Assembly: GCF_002934455.1 (NCBI RefSeq)
Contig: NZ_PTIR01000018.1
Location: forward strand, 95,772 to 159,771
Length of the DNA: 64,000 nucleotides
Origin: Trinickia symbiotica
Lineage (GTDB): Bacteria; Pseudomonadota; Gammaproteobacteria; Burkholderiales; Burkholderiaceae
Reading direction: 5' to 3'
In this document: piece after piece, positions 31,465 through 40,512 of the stretch
How the letters are laid out: every line of letters starts with the position of its first letter
Position numbering within the stretch: the first letter of the stretch is position 1
Made by a program: the position numbers and the translations under genes
The notes under the pieces: model-generated
The model's input: the letters and a program-made list of their open reading frames with translations, nothing else
What the model was told of the DNA's origin: nothing
Databases searched by the model: none

Positions 31465-32295
31465 ATGAACGCCGACCTGCATTGCCATTCCAACGTGTCC
31501 GACGGGTTTTTCGCGCCCGCCGACGTAGCGCGGCGCGCGCATGCGGGAGGAGTGACGATCTGGTCGCTGACCGATCACGACGAGGTGCGTGGCCAAGCCG
31601 AGGCGCGCAGGACGGCTGAGGCGCTCGGTATGCGGTACCTAGCCGGGGTCGAGATTTCCGTGACTTGGGCGATGAAAACGGTGCACGTGGTCGGGCTCGG
31701 CATCGATCCCGACTGCCCGGCGCTCGTCGAAGGGCTCCATGCCACGCGCAACGGCCGCAGCACGCGCGCGGAAGCAATGGGGGCGGCGCTCGACGCGGTC
31801 GGCATTCCCGGGGCCTACGAGGGCGCGTTGCGTTACGTCTCGAACCCCGATCTCGTTTCGCGCACGCATTTCGCGCGCTTTCTCGTCGAAAAGGGCTTCG
31901 CCGAATCGACGGCCGACGTCTTCGACCGTTTCCTGGGCGAGGGCAAGCCGGGTTACGTGCCGCATCGGTGGGCGAGCCTGGAAGATGCGCTTCGCTGGAT
32001 CAAGGCTGCGGGCGGCGTCGCGGTGATCGCCCATCCTGGCCGCTACAAGTACACGCCGCTAGCCTTCGACGAACTCTTCTCGACGTTCATCGACCTGGGC
32101 GGCGAGGCCATCGAGGTTGTGACGGGCAGCCACACGCCCGATCAGTACCGCGAGTACGCCGACGTCGCGCGCCGTTTCGGCTTTGAGGCGTCGCGCGGAT
32201 CGGATTTTCACGCGCCGGGCGAGGGCCGAGTGGAGCTCGGCGAGTTGCCGCCGTTGCCGGCCGGTCTCAAGCCTGTCTGGGAGCGCTGGTTCTAG
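31465..32295 (+). CDS. rnm: PHP-domain phosphoesterase (RNase AM / YciV type)
   Basis: Metal-dependent PHP-family phosphoesterase of 276 residues. It shows all PHP motifs: DLHCHSNVSDG (residues 4-14), SLTDHDEV, VEISVTW, VAVIAHPGRYKY and RGSDFHAPGEG near the end. Its E. coli relative YciV (RNase AM) matures rRNA 5' ends and degrades oligonucleotides, so a 5'-3' exoribonuclease role is inferred. It is followed by a YciO-type gene, the same pairing (yciV-yciO) as in enterobacteria, which supports the call. Confidence 0.88.
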   Translation: MNADLHCHSNVSDGFFAPADVARRAHAGGVTIWSLTDHDEVRGQAEARRTAEALGMRYLAGVEISVTWAMKTVHVVGLGIDPDCPALVEGLHATRNGRSTRAEAMGAALDAVGIPGAYEGALRYVSNPDLVSRTHFARFLVEKGFAESTADVFDRFLGEGKPGYVPHRWASLEDALRWIKAAGGVAVIAHPGRYKYTPLAFDELFSTFIDLGGEAIEVVTGSHTPDQYREYADVARRFGFEASRGSDFHAPGEGRVELGELPPLPAGLKPVWERWF

Positions 32296-32454
32296 CGTCC
32301 GCTCAATCCTCGAACGAAAGGAAAAACGCCTGGGTCGGCCGTCGAATGCTCGATTTCGGCGCGGCCCCTTGAGCGGCGAGCCAGCCGGTTCACCGCGGCA
32401 TCGAATGCAGTCCCGGGCCCGTGCCGACGCCCGGCTTACCGACGACCTTCGACC

Positions 32455-33087
32455 ATGTCCCAATTCTTCCGGATCCATCCCGACAACCCGCAGCCGCGGC
32501 TCATCGCGCAGGCTGTCCAGATCGTCAAGGAAGGCGGCGTGATCGCGCTTCCGACCGATTCGAGTTATGCGCTCGGGTGCCGCCTCGACGACAAGGAAGC
32601 CGTGACGCGTCTGCGCCGAATCCGTGGGCTCGACGAGCGTCAGCATCTGTCGCTGCTCGTGCGCGACCTTTCCGAGCTCGCGGCGTTCGCGATGGTCGAC
32701 AATCACCAGTTCCGGCTCATCAAGTCGGTGACGCCGGGGCCCTATGTGTTCGTGCTGCAGGCGACGAAGGAAGTGCCGCGACGCTTGTCGCACCCGTCGC
32801 GCAAAACGATCGGCCTGCGCGTGCCCGATCATGCGATCACGCTCGCCTTGCTCGAGGCGCTCGGCGAGCCCCTCATCGCGACGACGCTGATCCTGCCCCC
32901 CGACAACGAGCCGCTCAACGAGCCGGAGGACATCCGGGCCCGGCTCGAAAAGCAGATCGATCTCGTCATCGACTCAGGGGCGTGTCTGCGCGCGCCCTCG
33001 ACGGTCATCGATCTGACCGGCGACGAGCCCGTGCTCGTGCGCGCAGGGTGCGGCTCGCTCGAGCCGTTCGGTCTGACGGCGGCGTGA
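32455..33087 (+). CDS. YciO-type Sua5/YrdC-family protein
   Basis: A 210-residue YrdC/Sua5-fold protein that starts MSQFFRIHPDNPQPR. The family binds nucleotides and double-stranded RNA; Sua5/TsaC makes threonylcarbamoyl-AMP for t6A-modified tRNA. The sequence has GVIALPTDSSYALGCRLDDK and TPGPYVFVLQATKEVPRR, closest to the YciO branch. YciO lacks the key TsaC residue set, so true TsaC activity is uncertain. It follows the RNase AM gene. Confidence 0.87.
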   Translation: MSQFFRIHPDNPQPRLIAQAVQIVKEGGVIALPTDSSYALGCRLDDKEAVTRLRRIRGLDERQHLSLLVRDLSELAAFAMVDNHQFRLIKSVTPGPYVFVLQATKEVPRRLSHPSRKTIGLRVPDHAITLALLEALGEPLIATTLILPPDNEPLNEPEDIRARLEKQIDLVIDSGACLRAPSTVIDLTGDEPVLVRAGCGSLEPFGLTAA

Positions 33088-33196
33088 ATGGCGATATTGT
33101 CGCGCCAGCTAGGGGCTTCGATCAGGAAACGATGAAATAACGCGGCCACACACGCTGGCCGTCCGGCCGAGAGGCGTCACGCCTTGGCCCCCTTGT

Positions 33197-33202
33197 TACA
33201 AT
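33197..33202 (+). promoter_or_regulatory. -10 element very close to the M50 protease start
   Basis: TACAAT lies 10 bases before the ATG at 33213. If it is functional the transcript would be nearly leaderless; no ribosome-binding site lies in between. Confidence 0.4.
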
Positions 33203-33212
33203 AGGCCCCGCT

Positions 33213-33881
33213 ATGGATTTCTCTTCTTTGATACAGACGATCGCGGTCTACGCGCTGCCGGTGGTCTTCGCGATCACGCTGCACGAGGCCGCTCACGGCT
33301 ATGCAGCGCGGCTGCTTGGCGACAACACCGCCTACATGATGGGGCGCGTGTCGTTCAATCCGATGCGCCATATCGATCCGCTCGGGACGATCGCGATTCC
33401 GCTGCTGCTCTATTTCATGACGGGCGGCGCGTTCATGTTCGGCTACGCGAAGCCGGTGCCCGTCGCATTCCGCAATCTGCGCAACCCGCGTTGGGGGAGC
33501 CTCTGGGTCGCGCTCGCCGGTCCGGCCTGCAATTTCGTGCAGGCGCTGCTCTGGGCGCTGATCGGCGTGGCGCTCGCTTATTTCTCGGTCGACGAGCCGT
33601 TTTTCTCTCGAATGGCGGCAGGCGGCGTCGGCGTCAATCTCGTGCTCGGCGTGTTGAACCTGTTTCCGCTCCCTCCGCTCGACGGTGGGCGCGTTCTCGT
33701 CGCACTGTTGCCGCCGCGCCAGGCGATCGGCTTGGCACGGCTCGAGCCTTGGGGCTTCGCGATCGTGATGGTGCTCGTCATATCCGGCCTCTTGACGAAG
33801 ATCTGGCTGAGGCCGCTCGTCTCGCTGGGCTATGACGCTTTGACCGCCATCCTGGCCCCTTTCGCCTCGTTCCTGAACTGA
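33213..33881 (+). CDS. Site-2-protease-family (M50) membrane protein
   Basis: A 222-residue membrane protein of peptidase family M50. The zinc motif HEAAHGYAAR (HExxH, about residues 21-25) is in the first membrane segment and the third ligand is in NLFPLPPLDGGRVL (about 146-158). There are about five hydrophobic segments. It lacks a PDZ domain, so it is not RseP and resembles the short YwhC/FtsH-independent type. Substrates are unknown. It is four bases upstream of trpS and probably cotranscribed. Confidence 0.88.
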   Translation: MDFSSLIQTIAVYALPVVFAITLHEAAHGYAARLLGDNTAYMMGRVSFNPMRHIDPLGTIAIPLLLYFMTGGAFMFGYAKPVPVAFRNLRNPRWGSLWVALAGPACNFVQALLWALIGVALAYFSVDEPFFSRMAAGGVGVNLVLGVLNLFPLPPLDGGRVLVALLPPRQAIGLARLEPWGFAIVMVLVISGLLTKIWLRPLVSLGYDALTAILAPFASFLN

Positions 33882-33885
33882 CACC

Positions 33886-35088
33886 ATGTTTCCTGACCGC
33901 ATTTTCTCGGGCATGCGTCCCACCGGGTCGCTGCACCTCGGCCACTATCATGGCGTGTTGAAGAACTGGGTGCGCCTGCAGGCCGAGTACCCGTGCTTTT
34001 TTTGCGTTGTCGACTGGCATGCGCTGACCACGCACTACGAAACACCGGACATCATCGAGAACAACGTCTGGGAAGTGCTGATCGACTGGCTCGCTTCGGG
34101 CATCGACCCGAGCCAGGCCACGCTACTGATCCAGAGCCGCGTTCCCGAGCATGCGGAGCTTGCATTGCTGCTCGGCATGAGCACGCCGCTCGGCTGGCTC
34201 GAGCGCGTGCCGACGTACAAAGAGCAGATGGAGAAGCTGAAGGACAGGGACCTGTCGACTTACGGCTTTCTCGGCTATCCGGTGTTGATGGCCGCGGATA
34301 TCCTGCTCTACCGGGCATCGCTCGTGCCGGTCGGCGAAGATCAGGTGCCGCATGTCGAGATGACGCGCGAGATCGCGCGGCGTTTCAACTATTTGTACGG
34401 GCGCGAGCCGGGCTTCGAGGAAAAGGCGATCGAAGCCGTCAGAAAGCTCGGCGGCAAGCGCTCGAAGCTCTATCAGGAGTTGCGCAACGCTTATCAGCAG
34501 GAGGGCGACGACGAGGCGCTCGAGCGAGCCCGCGCGCTGCTGCAGGAATCGCAAAGCTTGTCGATGGGCGACCGCGAGCGCCTCTTTGGCTACCTCGAAG
34601 GCGCACGCAAGATCATTCTCGTCGAGCCGCAGGTGTTGCTGACGGAGGCTTCGCGGATGCCGGGCCTCGACGGTCAGAAGATGTCGAAGTCCTACGGCAA
34701 TACGATCGGCCTGCGCGAGGATGCCGAGTCGATCACGAAGAAGGTCCGCACGATGCCGACCGACCCGGCGCGCGTGCGGCGCACTGACCCGGGCGATCCC
34801 GACAAGTGCCCGGTGTGGCAACTGCATCAGGTTTATAGCGACGAGGCGACCCATCAGTGGGTCCAGAAGGGCTGCCGTTCCGCCGGGATCGGCTGCCTCG
34901 AGTGCAAGCAGCCCGTCATCGAGGGCATTCTGCGCGAGCAGCAGCCGATGCTCGAGCGCGCGCAAAAATATATGGACGATCCCTCGCTCGTGCGGGCAAT
35001 CGTCGCCGACGGCTGCGACAAGGCGCGAAAATTCGCCACCGAGACGATGCGCGACGTGCGAGAGGCGATGGGGCTTGCATACTCGTAA
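33886..35088 (+). CDS. trpS: Tryptophan--tRNA ligase
   Basis: Class I synthetase charging tRNA-Trp. The HIGH-type motif is GSLHLGHYHG (about residues 12-21) and the KMSKS motif is GQKMSKSYGN. At 400 residues it is about 65 longer than E. coli TrpRS. The extra length lies mainly between the dinucleotide-binding core and KMSKS (from RRFNYLYGREPGFEEKAI to ARKIILVEPQVLL), typical of betaproteobacteria. Four cysteines near the C-terminus (GCRSAGIGCLECK) may bind metal. It starts four bases after the protease gene. Confidence 0.95.
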   Translation: MFPDRIFSGMRPTGSLHLGHYHGVLKNWVRLQAEYPCFFCVVDWHALTTHYETPDIIENNVWEVLIDWLASGIDPSQATLLIQSRVPEHAELALLLGMSTPLGWLERVPTYKEQMEKLKDRDLSTYGFLGYPVLMAADILLYRASLVPVGEDQVPHVEMTREIARRFNYLYGREPGFEEKAIEAVRKLGGKRSKLYQELRNAYQQEGDDEALERARALLQESQSLSMGDRERLFGYLEGARKIILVEPQVLLTEASRMPGLDGQKMSKSYGNTIGLREDAESITKKVRTMPTDPARVRRTDPGDPDKCPVWQLHQVYSDEATHQWVQKGCRSAGIGCLECKQPVIEGILREQQPMLERAQKYMDDPSLVRAIVADGCDKARKFATETMRDVREAMGLAYS

Positions 35089-35132
35089 GGACTCAGGGTC
35101 GGCACCGTTACGATTTCGGCCGGCCAATCCGC

Positions 35133-35138
35133 TACAAT
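35133..35138 (+). promoter_or_regulatory. -10 element upstream of dapA
   Basis: TACAAT lies 32 bases before the dapA ATG at 35170, in the gap after trpS. No clear -35 hexamer. Confidence 0.4.
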
Positions 35139-35169
35139 CGCGCTTTTAGAATCGAATTCATCGCGTTTC

Positions 35170-36087
35170 ATGGCTAACGGCACATCAGGCAGCACCTCCG
35201 GCGGCGTGCGGATTCGCGGCAGCATTCCTGCAATCGTCACGCCGATGCACGAAGACGGCGGACTCGATCTGGCGGCATTTCGCAAGCTCGTCGACTGGCA
35301 GATCGAAGAGGGCACGAATGCGCTCGTCGTCGTCGGCACGAGCGGCGAATCGGCCACGCTGACGGTCGAAGAGCACATTCTCATGATCAAGACGGCCGTC
35401 GAGCAGGTGGCCGGCCGCATCCCCGTAATCGCCGGCGCAGGCGGCAACTCGACGGCCGAGGCGATCGAGTTGACCGAGCGCGCCAAGTCGGTCGGCGCAG
35501 ACGCCACGCTGCAAGTCGTGCCGTATTACAACAAGCCGACGCAGGAAGGCATTTACCGCCATTTCCGGAAGATCGCCGAGGCCGTCGATCTTCCCGTGAT
35601 CCTCTACAACGTGCCGGGCCGTACGGTGGCCGACATGTCCAACGAGACGATCCTTCGGCTCGCGCAGGTTCCTGGCATCGTCGGCGTGAAGGAGGCTACG
35701 GGCAATATCGATCGTGCGGCGCATCTCATCAAGGCCGCACCGGCCCACTTCGCCATCTATAGCGGCGACGACCCGACGGCGATCGCGCTGATGCTGCTCG
35801 GCGGGCACGGCAATATTTCGGTGACGGCGAACGTTGCGCCGCGCGCGATGAGCGAGCTCTGCAAAGCGGCACTCGCGGCCGATGCGAAGACGGCGCGCGA
35901 AATTCATTTGCGCTTGCTGTCGCTGCACAAGAATCTCTTCGTCGAATCGAATCCGATTCCGGCGAAATGGGCGCTTCAGGAAATGGGGCGAATCGAGGGG
36001 GGAATCCGTTTGCCTTTGACGCCGCTCGATGCGCGCTACCACGAAGTCGTGCGTGCCGCATTGCGCGAGGCAGGCGCGCTGCGCTGA
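35170..36087 (+). CDS. dapA: 4-hydroxy-tetrahydrodipicolinate synthase
   Basis: First committed enzyme of lysine and diaminopimelate synthesis, condensing pyruvate with aspartate semialdehyde. It has 305 residues with a TIM barrel. The Schiff-base lysine is in [14 protein letters not shown], the catalytic tyrosine in [12 protein letters not shown] and the threonine pair in GTSGESATL. The N-terminal extension ([12 protein letters not shown]) is about ten residues longer than in E. coli. It precedes bamC, the dapA-bamC order conserved in proteobacteria. Confidence 0.96.
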   Translation: MANGTSGSTSGGVRIRGSIPAIVTPMHEDGGLDLAAFRKLVDWQIEEGTNALVVVGTSGESATLTVEEHILMIKTAVEQVAGRIPVIAGAGGNSTAEAIELTERAKSVGADATLQVVPYYNKPTQEGIYRHFRKIAEAVDLPVILYNVPGRTVADMSNETILRLAQVPGIVGVKEATGNIDRAAHLIKAAPAHFAIYSGDDPTAIALMLLGGHGNISVTANVAPRAMSELCKAALAADAKTAREIHLRLLSLHKNLFVESNPIPAKWALQEMGRIEGGIRLPLTPLDARYHEVVRAALREAGALR

Positions 36088-36215
36088 AGCGTCGGGTGCG
36101 ATGCCGGCCGCTCGGGGCGAGCCGGCAACCGCAACTGAATTCAACTAACCGACGTCGTTCTCGACTGACGCGCTTGGCCGCGGCTGGCATGCGCTTGGCA
36201 ATCACGAAGGGCTCC

Positions 36216-37361
36216 ATGAAACGTTCCGCATTTTCCACTCGCGCCATCTGCACGGCGGCGCTCGTGCTTGCGTTCGGCACCACGCTTGCCGGGTGCGACA
36301 CTCTCAACGACTGGTTCTCCGGCGATAAGGTCGATTACAAGGCGACGGGGTCCGCTCCGCCCCTGAAAGTGCCGGGCGATCTGACGACTGCCGCCGCGCC
36401 GGCGCAGCAGTACACGGCCCCGCCCGTGGGCGCGGCGCTGGGCGGTGCGCCGCAGCGCAATAAGACTGTCGCCGGCAATGCGACGGAAGGCGTGCCGAGC
36501 GCGCAAGATCCCTATGGTATGCATATCGAGCGCGATGGCGACCGCCGCTGGCTCGTCGTCGACGGCCGCTCGCCGGAACAGCTCTGGCCTCAGCTTCAGG
36601 CGTTCTGGCAGGAGAACGGCTTCGCACTGGCAACCGACGCGCCAGCCACCGGCATCATGGAAACGGCCTGGGCGGAGAATCGCGCGAACATTCCCGACGA
36701 CTGGTTCCGCCGCACCGTCGGGCGTTTGATCGATTTCGCCTATTCGTCCGGCACGCGTGATCGTTTTCGCACGCTCGTCGCGCGCGGCCCCGATGGGGCG
36801 ACCGACATTTCGATCACGCATAGCGCGCTCGAGGAAGTGCTGACGGGGCAGGACAAGGACTCTTCGCGCTGGGTCGAGCGGCCGCGCAACCCCGTGCTCG
36901 AAGCCGTGTTCCTGACGAAGATGATGCAGAAGTTCGGTTTGACCGAAGCGCAGTCGAAGGAACTGCTGGCCAACGCGCGACCTGCCGCGGCGCCCGCGAA
37001 GATCGAGATGAGCGGGGGCGAGACGAGCCTCGATCTGCCGGAGTCGTTCGACCGGGCGTGGCTGCGTGTCGGGCTTGCGCTCGATCGGACGAATTTCACC
37101 GTCGACAACCGCGATCGCGCGAAGGGGATCTACTACGTCCGCTACGCGGATTCGGCCGAGGAGCTCAAGCGCGATGGCCTTTTCGGCAAGCTGTTCTACC
37201 GCAAGCCGACGGCCGATAAGCAGGGCCCTCAGTTCCTCGTCAACGTACGGCCGACGAGCGATACGCAAACGCAGGTCTCGATCGTCGACACCAGCGGCAA
37301 CGTCGTGACGTCCACCGAGGCACAGCGGATTTTGACGCTGCTGCACGCGCAGCTGAACTGA
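36216..37361 (+). CDS. bamC: Outer-membrane assembly lipoprotein BamC
   Basis: Lipoprotein subunit of the BAM complex that inserts beta-barrel proteins in the outer membrane. From the ATG at 36216 it has 381 residues. A signal peptide with lipobox TTLAGC (Cys27) is followed by the unstructured segment (LKVPGDLTTA) that wraps BamD, then two helix-grip domains (about residues 100-215 and 260-380). An upstream ATG at 36189 is possible. It follows dapA and is eight bases from the MBL gene. Confidence 0.9.
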   Translation: MKRSAFSTRAICTAALVLAFGTTLAGCDTLNDWFSGDKVDYKATGSAPPLKVPGDLTTAAAPAQQYTAPPVGAALGGAPQRNKTVAGNATEGVPSAQDPYGMHIERDGDRRWLVVDGRSPEQLWPQLQAFWQENGFALATDAPATGIMETAWAENRANIPDDWFRRTVGRLIDFAYSSGTRDRFRTLVARGPDGATDISITHSALEEVLTGQDKDSSRWVERPRNPVLEAVFLTKMMQKFGLTEAQSKELLANARPAAAPAKIEMSGGETSLDLPESFDRAWLRVGLALDRTNFTVDNRDRAKGIYYVRYADSAEELKRDGLFGKLFYRKPTADKQGPQFLVNVRPTSDTQTQVSIVDTSGNVVTSTEAQRILTLLHAQLN

Positions 37362-37368
37362 ACGTGCG

Positions 37369-38151
37369 ATGCGCTTTGCCAGCTTAGGCAGCGGCAGCGA
37401 GGGCAATGCGCTCATCGTCGAGGCCCAGAGCGGCGCGACGACGACGCGCGTGCTCCTGGACTGCGGGTTCTCGACCAAAGAGCTCGAACGGCGCCTTGCT
37501 CGTCTAGACCGCTGCATCGAGCAACTGGATGCGATCGTCATCACCCACGAACATAGCGATCACATTGGCAGCGCGCTGACGGTCGCGCGCAAATGGGCGC
37601 TACCGCTCTACACGAGTTGGGGAACGGCGCGTGCGGTCGGTGCGGACGAAGCCAACGTCGATTTGCATGTCCTCTGGGGCGATGAGACCGTCGGCATTGG
37701 CGATCTGCAGGTCTGTCCTTATACGGTTCCGCACGATGCGCGCGAGCCGCTGCAATTTGTCTTTTCGGACGGTGTGAATCGCTTGGGTGTGCTCACTGAC
37801 GTCGGCGTTTCCACGCCGCATATCACGCAGGTGCTGAGCGGTTGCGACGGACTCGTGCTCGAATGCAATCACGACCTGGGCATGCTGGCCGCCAGCCGTT
37901 ATCCGCAATCGTTGAAAGCGCGGATCGGCGGCAAACATGGGCATTTGAGCAACGATGCGGCCGCGGAGATTCTCGCGGCGTTGGACCGGACGCGCTTGAA
38001 GCATCTCGTCGCCGCGCATCTGAGTCAACAGAACAACCTTCCGGCGTTGGCTCGTTCGGCATTGGCCATGGTGCTGGGCGCGCCGGCCGACGACGTCGTC
38101 GTCGCGTCGCAGGAGGAGGGATTCGCCTGGCTTGAACTGGTTGGCGGTTAG
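37369..38151 (+). CDS. Metallo-beta-lactamase-fold hydrolase (YycJ/WalJ type)
   Basis: A 260-residue MBL-fold enzyme beginning MRFASLGSGSEGNALIVE. The metal site THEHSDHIGSAL (about residues 57-68) and later His/Asp residues (LECNHDLGML, HGHLSNDAA, HLSQQNN) are intact. Relatives (YycJ/WalJ) are 5'-3' exonucleases linked to mismatch repair in Gram-positives; that role is only inferred here. It starts eight bases after bamC, so it is likely in the same operon, which ends at the following strong terminator. Confidence 0.88.
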   Translation: MRFASLGSGSEGNALIVEAQSGATTTRVLLDCGFSTKELERRLARLDRCIEQLDAIVITHEHSDHIGSALTVARKWALPLYTSWGTARAVGADEANVDLHVLWGDETVGIGDLQVCPYTVPHDAREPLQFVFSDGVNRLGVLTDVGVSTPHITQVLSGCDGLVLECNHDLGMLAASRYPQSLKARIGGKHGHLSNDAAAEILAALDRTRLKHLVAAHLSQQNNLPALARSALAMVLGAPADDVVVASQEEGFAWLELVGG

Positions 38152-38176
38152 CCCAAGCGGAATCAGGCGTGAAGGC

Positions 38177-38212
38177 CAAGAAAAAACCGGCCCACAGGCC
38201 GGTTTTTTCTTG
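38177..38212. terminator. Strong bidirectional terminator
   Basis: A perfect 16-bp inverted repeat (38177-38192 and 38197-38212; core AACCGGCC/GGCCGGTT) with a CACA loop and flanking A6/T6 runs. It separates the dapA-bamC-MBL genes (plus) from the convergent Ala-rich lipoprotein gene (minus). Confidence 0.93.
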
Positions 38213-38229
38213 CCATGAAGGCGGCGAGC

Positions 38230-38481
38230 TTACTGGCTCGCACCCGAGGCCGGAGCTGCAGCGGACGCGGCCGGAGCTTCCGAAGCGGGAGCAGCAGCAG
38301 GAGCCGACTCGCTTGCGGCAGCAGCGCTCGAAGCAGCACCCGTATCCGAAGCAGCGGCGGCCGGCGCAGAAGCGGCCGACGTATCGCTGGCCGGCGCGGC
38401 AGCGTTCTGGTCGCTGCTCTTGTTGCACGCAGCCAGGGCCACGGCAGCCAACAGGGATGCAACGAGGAGGGATTTCTTCAT
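38230..38481 (-). CDS. Alanine-rich small lipoprotein
   Basis: An 83-residue low-complexity lipoprotein. MKKSLLVASLLAAVALAACN is a signal peptide with the lipobox ALAAC (Cys19). The mature part is nearly all Ala, Ser, Pro with scattered Glu/Asp and probably disordered. The ATG at 38481 is chosen because AGGAC lies about 8 bases upstream; a GTG two codons earlier is in frame. It has its own well-formed promoter. Function unknown. Confidence 0.78.
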   Translation of the reverse strand: MKKSLLVASLLAAVALAACNKSSDQNAAAPASDTSAASAPAAAASDTGAASSAAAASESAPAAAPASEAPAASAAAPASGASQ

Positions 38482-38522
38482 GATCACGTCCTTTTATGGT
38501 TAAAGGTAAGCAACAGCGCGAA

Positions 38523-38551
38523 ATATTACCGGTAATGTGCTTCAACACCAA
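38523..38551 (-). promoter_or_regulatory. Promoter of the Ala-rich lipoprotein gene
   Basis: On the minus strand TTGGTG, a 17-base spacer and TAATAT match the sigma-70 layout. Transcription should start near 38516, about 35 bases before the ATG. Confidence 0.6.
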
Positions 38552-38707
38552 CCTTGAGCCGCTGGTGGGACGCACATCAGAGCGTGAATCTTCCCCACGG
38601 CTTGGGCGGAAATTATATGCACTTTCGTACTGACCGTCGACAAACCGGGGTCAATACGTTGCCTTTCACATACAAAATTTCACGTTTTCTCCGGGTGGGG
38701 GACCCTG

Positions 38708-39940
38708 TCACGCAAATGCGCCGATCCGAACCCAGCCGGCAAGATACCATTCGTGCAGCAACGCTGTCATTGACCAATCATCAGAGAGTGTTACAAAGCG
38801 TTTCCCTTCGAGGCGGCGTCTGTCGGCAAGCTCCAAGAGCCACTTTTTGCGCGACGGCAACCGATGTTCCTCGCCATTGATGAAGTAGCTGCGCTTGCCA
38901 TAGAGCAACGATGTCTTCCTATCAAGCCGGACGCCCGCTCGCGTTGCCTGGCGCGTGAATGCCGCAATGCTGGCGCCGATTTCCGGCGGGTCGAAAACCA
39001 CGTGCGCTTTCGGTTCGCTGAGATAGCTGCCTATGAACGATGCGACGTCGCCCTCATCCCAACGGATGCGAGCAAGGATCGCGCCGATTTGATCGATCAT
39101 GGCCTGCGGCAATTGCGCTGGGCGCGTCGCGGCGTCTTGCGCCGGGTCGCGGTAGCGCCCATCTGGATGAGCGAGCCGGGCCGCCGAGCCTCGCTCGGCA
39201 AGATGGTAGAGGAACTGGCCGACGAGTTCGCTGGCCGACGGGGAACGAAAGCCGATCGAGCAGGTCATGCACTCGCCGATTGCCACCCCGTCGTGCGCAA
39301 TGTGCGGCGGCAAATAAAGCATATCGCCCGGTTCGAGCACCCACTCGTTTTCCGGTTCGAAATGCTGTAAAACTTTCAATGGCAATCCATCTTTCAATGC
39401 CAGGTCTTTTTGCGCGGAGATTCGCCAGCGCCGTTTCCCGTGCACTTGCAGCAAAAAAACATCATACGAATCGAAATGAGGTCCCACGCCGCCACCGTCG
39501 GTGGCATACGAGATCATCAGGTCGTCGAGCCGCGCGTCAGGAATGAACCGGAACCGGTCCAACATCGTGCGGGCGCGATCGTCATGCAGATCGACACCTT
39601 GCACGAGCAGCGTCCATTCGCGGCGCTTGAGGCCGGGCAGGTCGTCACTGCCGAAAGGACCGTGTTCCAGACGCCACGCGCCGCGAAAATGAGAAATCAG
39701 TCGGGCTTCCACGTCGTCGCTCGCGGCCAGCTCGAACAACTCGTCGCGCGACAACGGCGGGACGATCCCGGGCAGGGCCTGACGCACGAGCAGTGGCTTT
39801 TTCTGCCAGTGGCGCCGCATGAATTGCGAGGGCGACAGGTTGGCGAGAAGGGACGTCGGCTGGTCAGGCACGGGCGGTGAAACGGCGGAACGGGAGGGAG
39901 CGGCGGGGGAGGTCGGTTGGTCGAGGGGCCGCTTCGGCAT
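38708..39940 (-). CDS. JmjC-type ribosomal oxygenase (RoxA/YcfD family)
   Basis: A 2-oxoglutarate/Fe(II) oxygenase of 410 residues. The JmjC core has the iron ligands in GVGPHFDSYDVFLLQ (HxD, about residue 155) and LPPHIAHDGVAIGE (distal His). The winged-helix C-terminal half is as in YcfD, which hydroxylates an arginine of ribosomal protein L16 (uL16). It is longer than YcfD (373). The target is inferred from the family. It is divergent from the SlyD-type gene with only 32 bases between the two start codons. Confidence 0.88.
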   Translation of the reverse strand: MPKRPLDQPTSPAAPSRSAVSPPVPDQPTSLLANLSPSQFMRRHWQKKPLLVRQALPGIVPPLSRDELFELAASDDVEARLISHFRGAWRLEHGPFGSDDLPGLKRREWTLLVQGVDLHDDRARTMLDRFRFIPDARLDDLMISYATDGGGVGPHFDSYDVFLLQVHGKRRWRISAQKDLALKDGLPLKVLQHFEPENEWVLEPGDMLYLPPHIAHDGVAIGECMTCSIGFRSPSASELVGQFLYHLAERGSAARLAHPDGRYRDPAQDAATRPAQLPQAMIDQIGAILARIRWDEGDVASFIGSYLSEPKAHVVFDPPEIGASIAAFTRQATRAGVRLDRKTSLLYGKRSYFINGEEHRLPSRKKWLLELADRRRLEGKRFVTLSDDWSMTALLHEWYLAGWVRIGAFA

Positions 39941-39942
39941 CG

Positions 39943-39948
39943 TATAAT
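39943..39948 (+). promoter_or_regulatory. -10 element in the 32-bp divergent gap
   Basis: TATAAT lies 25 bases before the SlyD-type start. Its -35 region must fall inside the 5' end of the JmjC coding sequence. Confidence 0.5.
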
Positions 39949-39972
39949 GAGACCGTATTTTGGGAGAGTTTG

Positions 39973-40512
39973 ATGAAAATCGCGAAGAACACCGTTGTGT
40001 CGGTCGCTTATAAGCTGTCGGATGCGCAAGGCAACCTGATCGAGGAAAGCGAAGAGCCGATGGTCTATCTGCACGGCGGCTATGATGGCACGTTCCCTAA
40101 GATCGAGGAAGAGCTCGATGGACACGAACCGGGGTTCCAGACTCAGATCCAACTCGAGCCGCAGGATGCGTTCGGCGAGTACGATCCCGAACTCGTGAAG
40201 ATCGAGCCGCGCAGTCGGTTTCCGGAGCCGCTGGAAGTGGGCATGCAGTTCGAAGGAACGCCAGAGGACAGCGACGACGAGATCGACGCGCTGATCTACA
40301 CGGTGACGGATCTGGCCGAAGATAAAGTCGTGCTCGACGGAAATCATCCGCTTGCCGGCATGGCGCTGCGCTTCGCCCTGACGGTGAAGGAAGTACGGCC
40401 GGCCACGGCGGACGAGATAGAGCATGCGCACGCCCACGGCGCGGAAGGCATCGAAGTTCTCGACGACGAAGACGAGGACGAGGACGACTCGTCAGCTCCC
40501 ACCTTGCATTGA
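39973..40512 (+). CDS. SlyD-type FKBP peptidyl-prolyl isomerase
   Basis: Prolyl isomerase and chaperone of the SlyD/FKBP type, 179 residues from the ATG at 39973. The FKBP part has VVSVAYKLSDAQG and EPMVYLHGGYDGTFPKIEEEL, interrupted by an insert-in-flap chaperone domain (about residues 70-130, with EPQDAFGEYDPELV). The C-terminus is acidic (DDEDEDEDD) with only two His near it, not the long His/Cys metal-binding tail of E. coli SlyD, so nickel binding is less likely. The last 21 bases overlap the convergent gene. Confidence 0.85.
   Translation: MKIAKNTVVSVAYKLSDAQGNLIEESEEPMVYLHGGYDGTFPKIEEELDGHEPGFQTQIQLEPQDAFGEYDPELVKIEPRSRFPEPLEVGMQFEGTPEDSDDEIDALIYTVTDLAEDKVVLDGNHPLAGMALRFALTVKEVRPATADEIEHAHAHGAEGIEVLDDEDEDEDDSSAPTLH

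Noticed and set aside
40492..40512. Frameshift or annotation error where the SlyD-type gene and the exported protein overlap
   Set aside because: Both frames end cleanly with their own stop codons; a 21-base convergent overlap is plausible.
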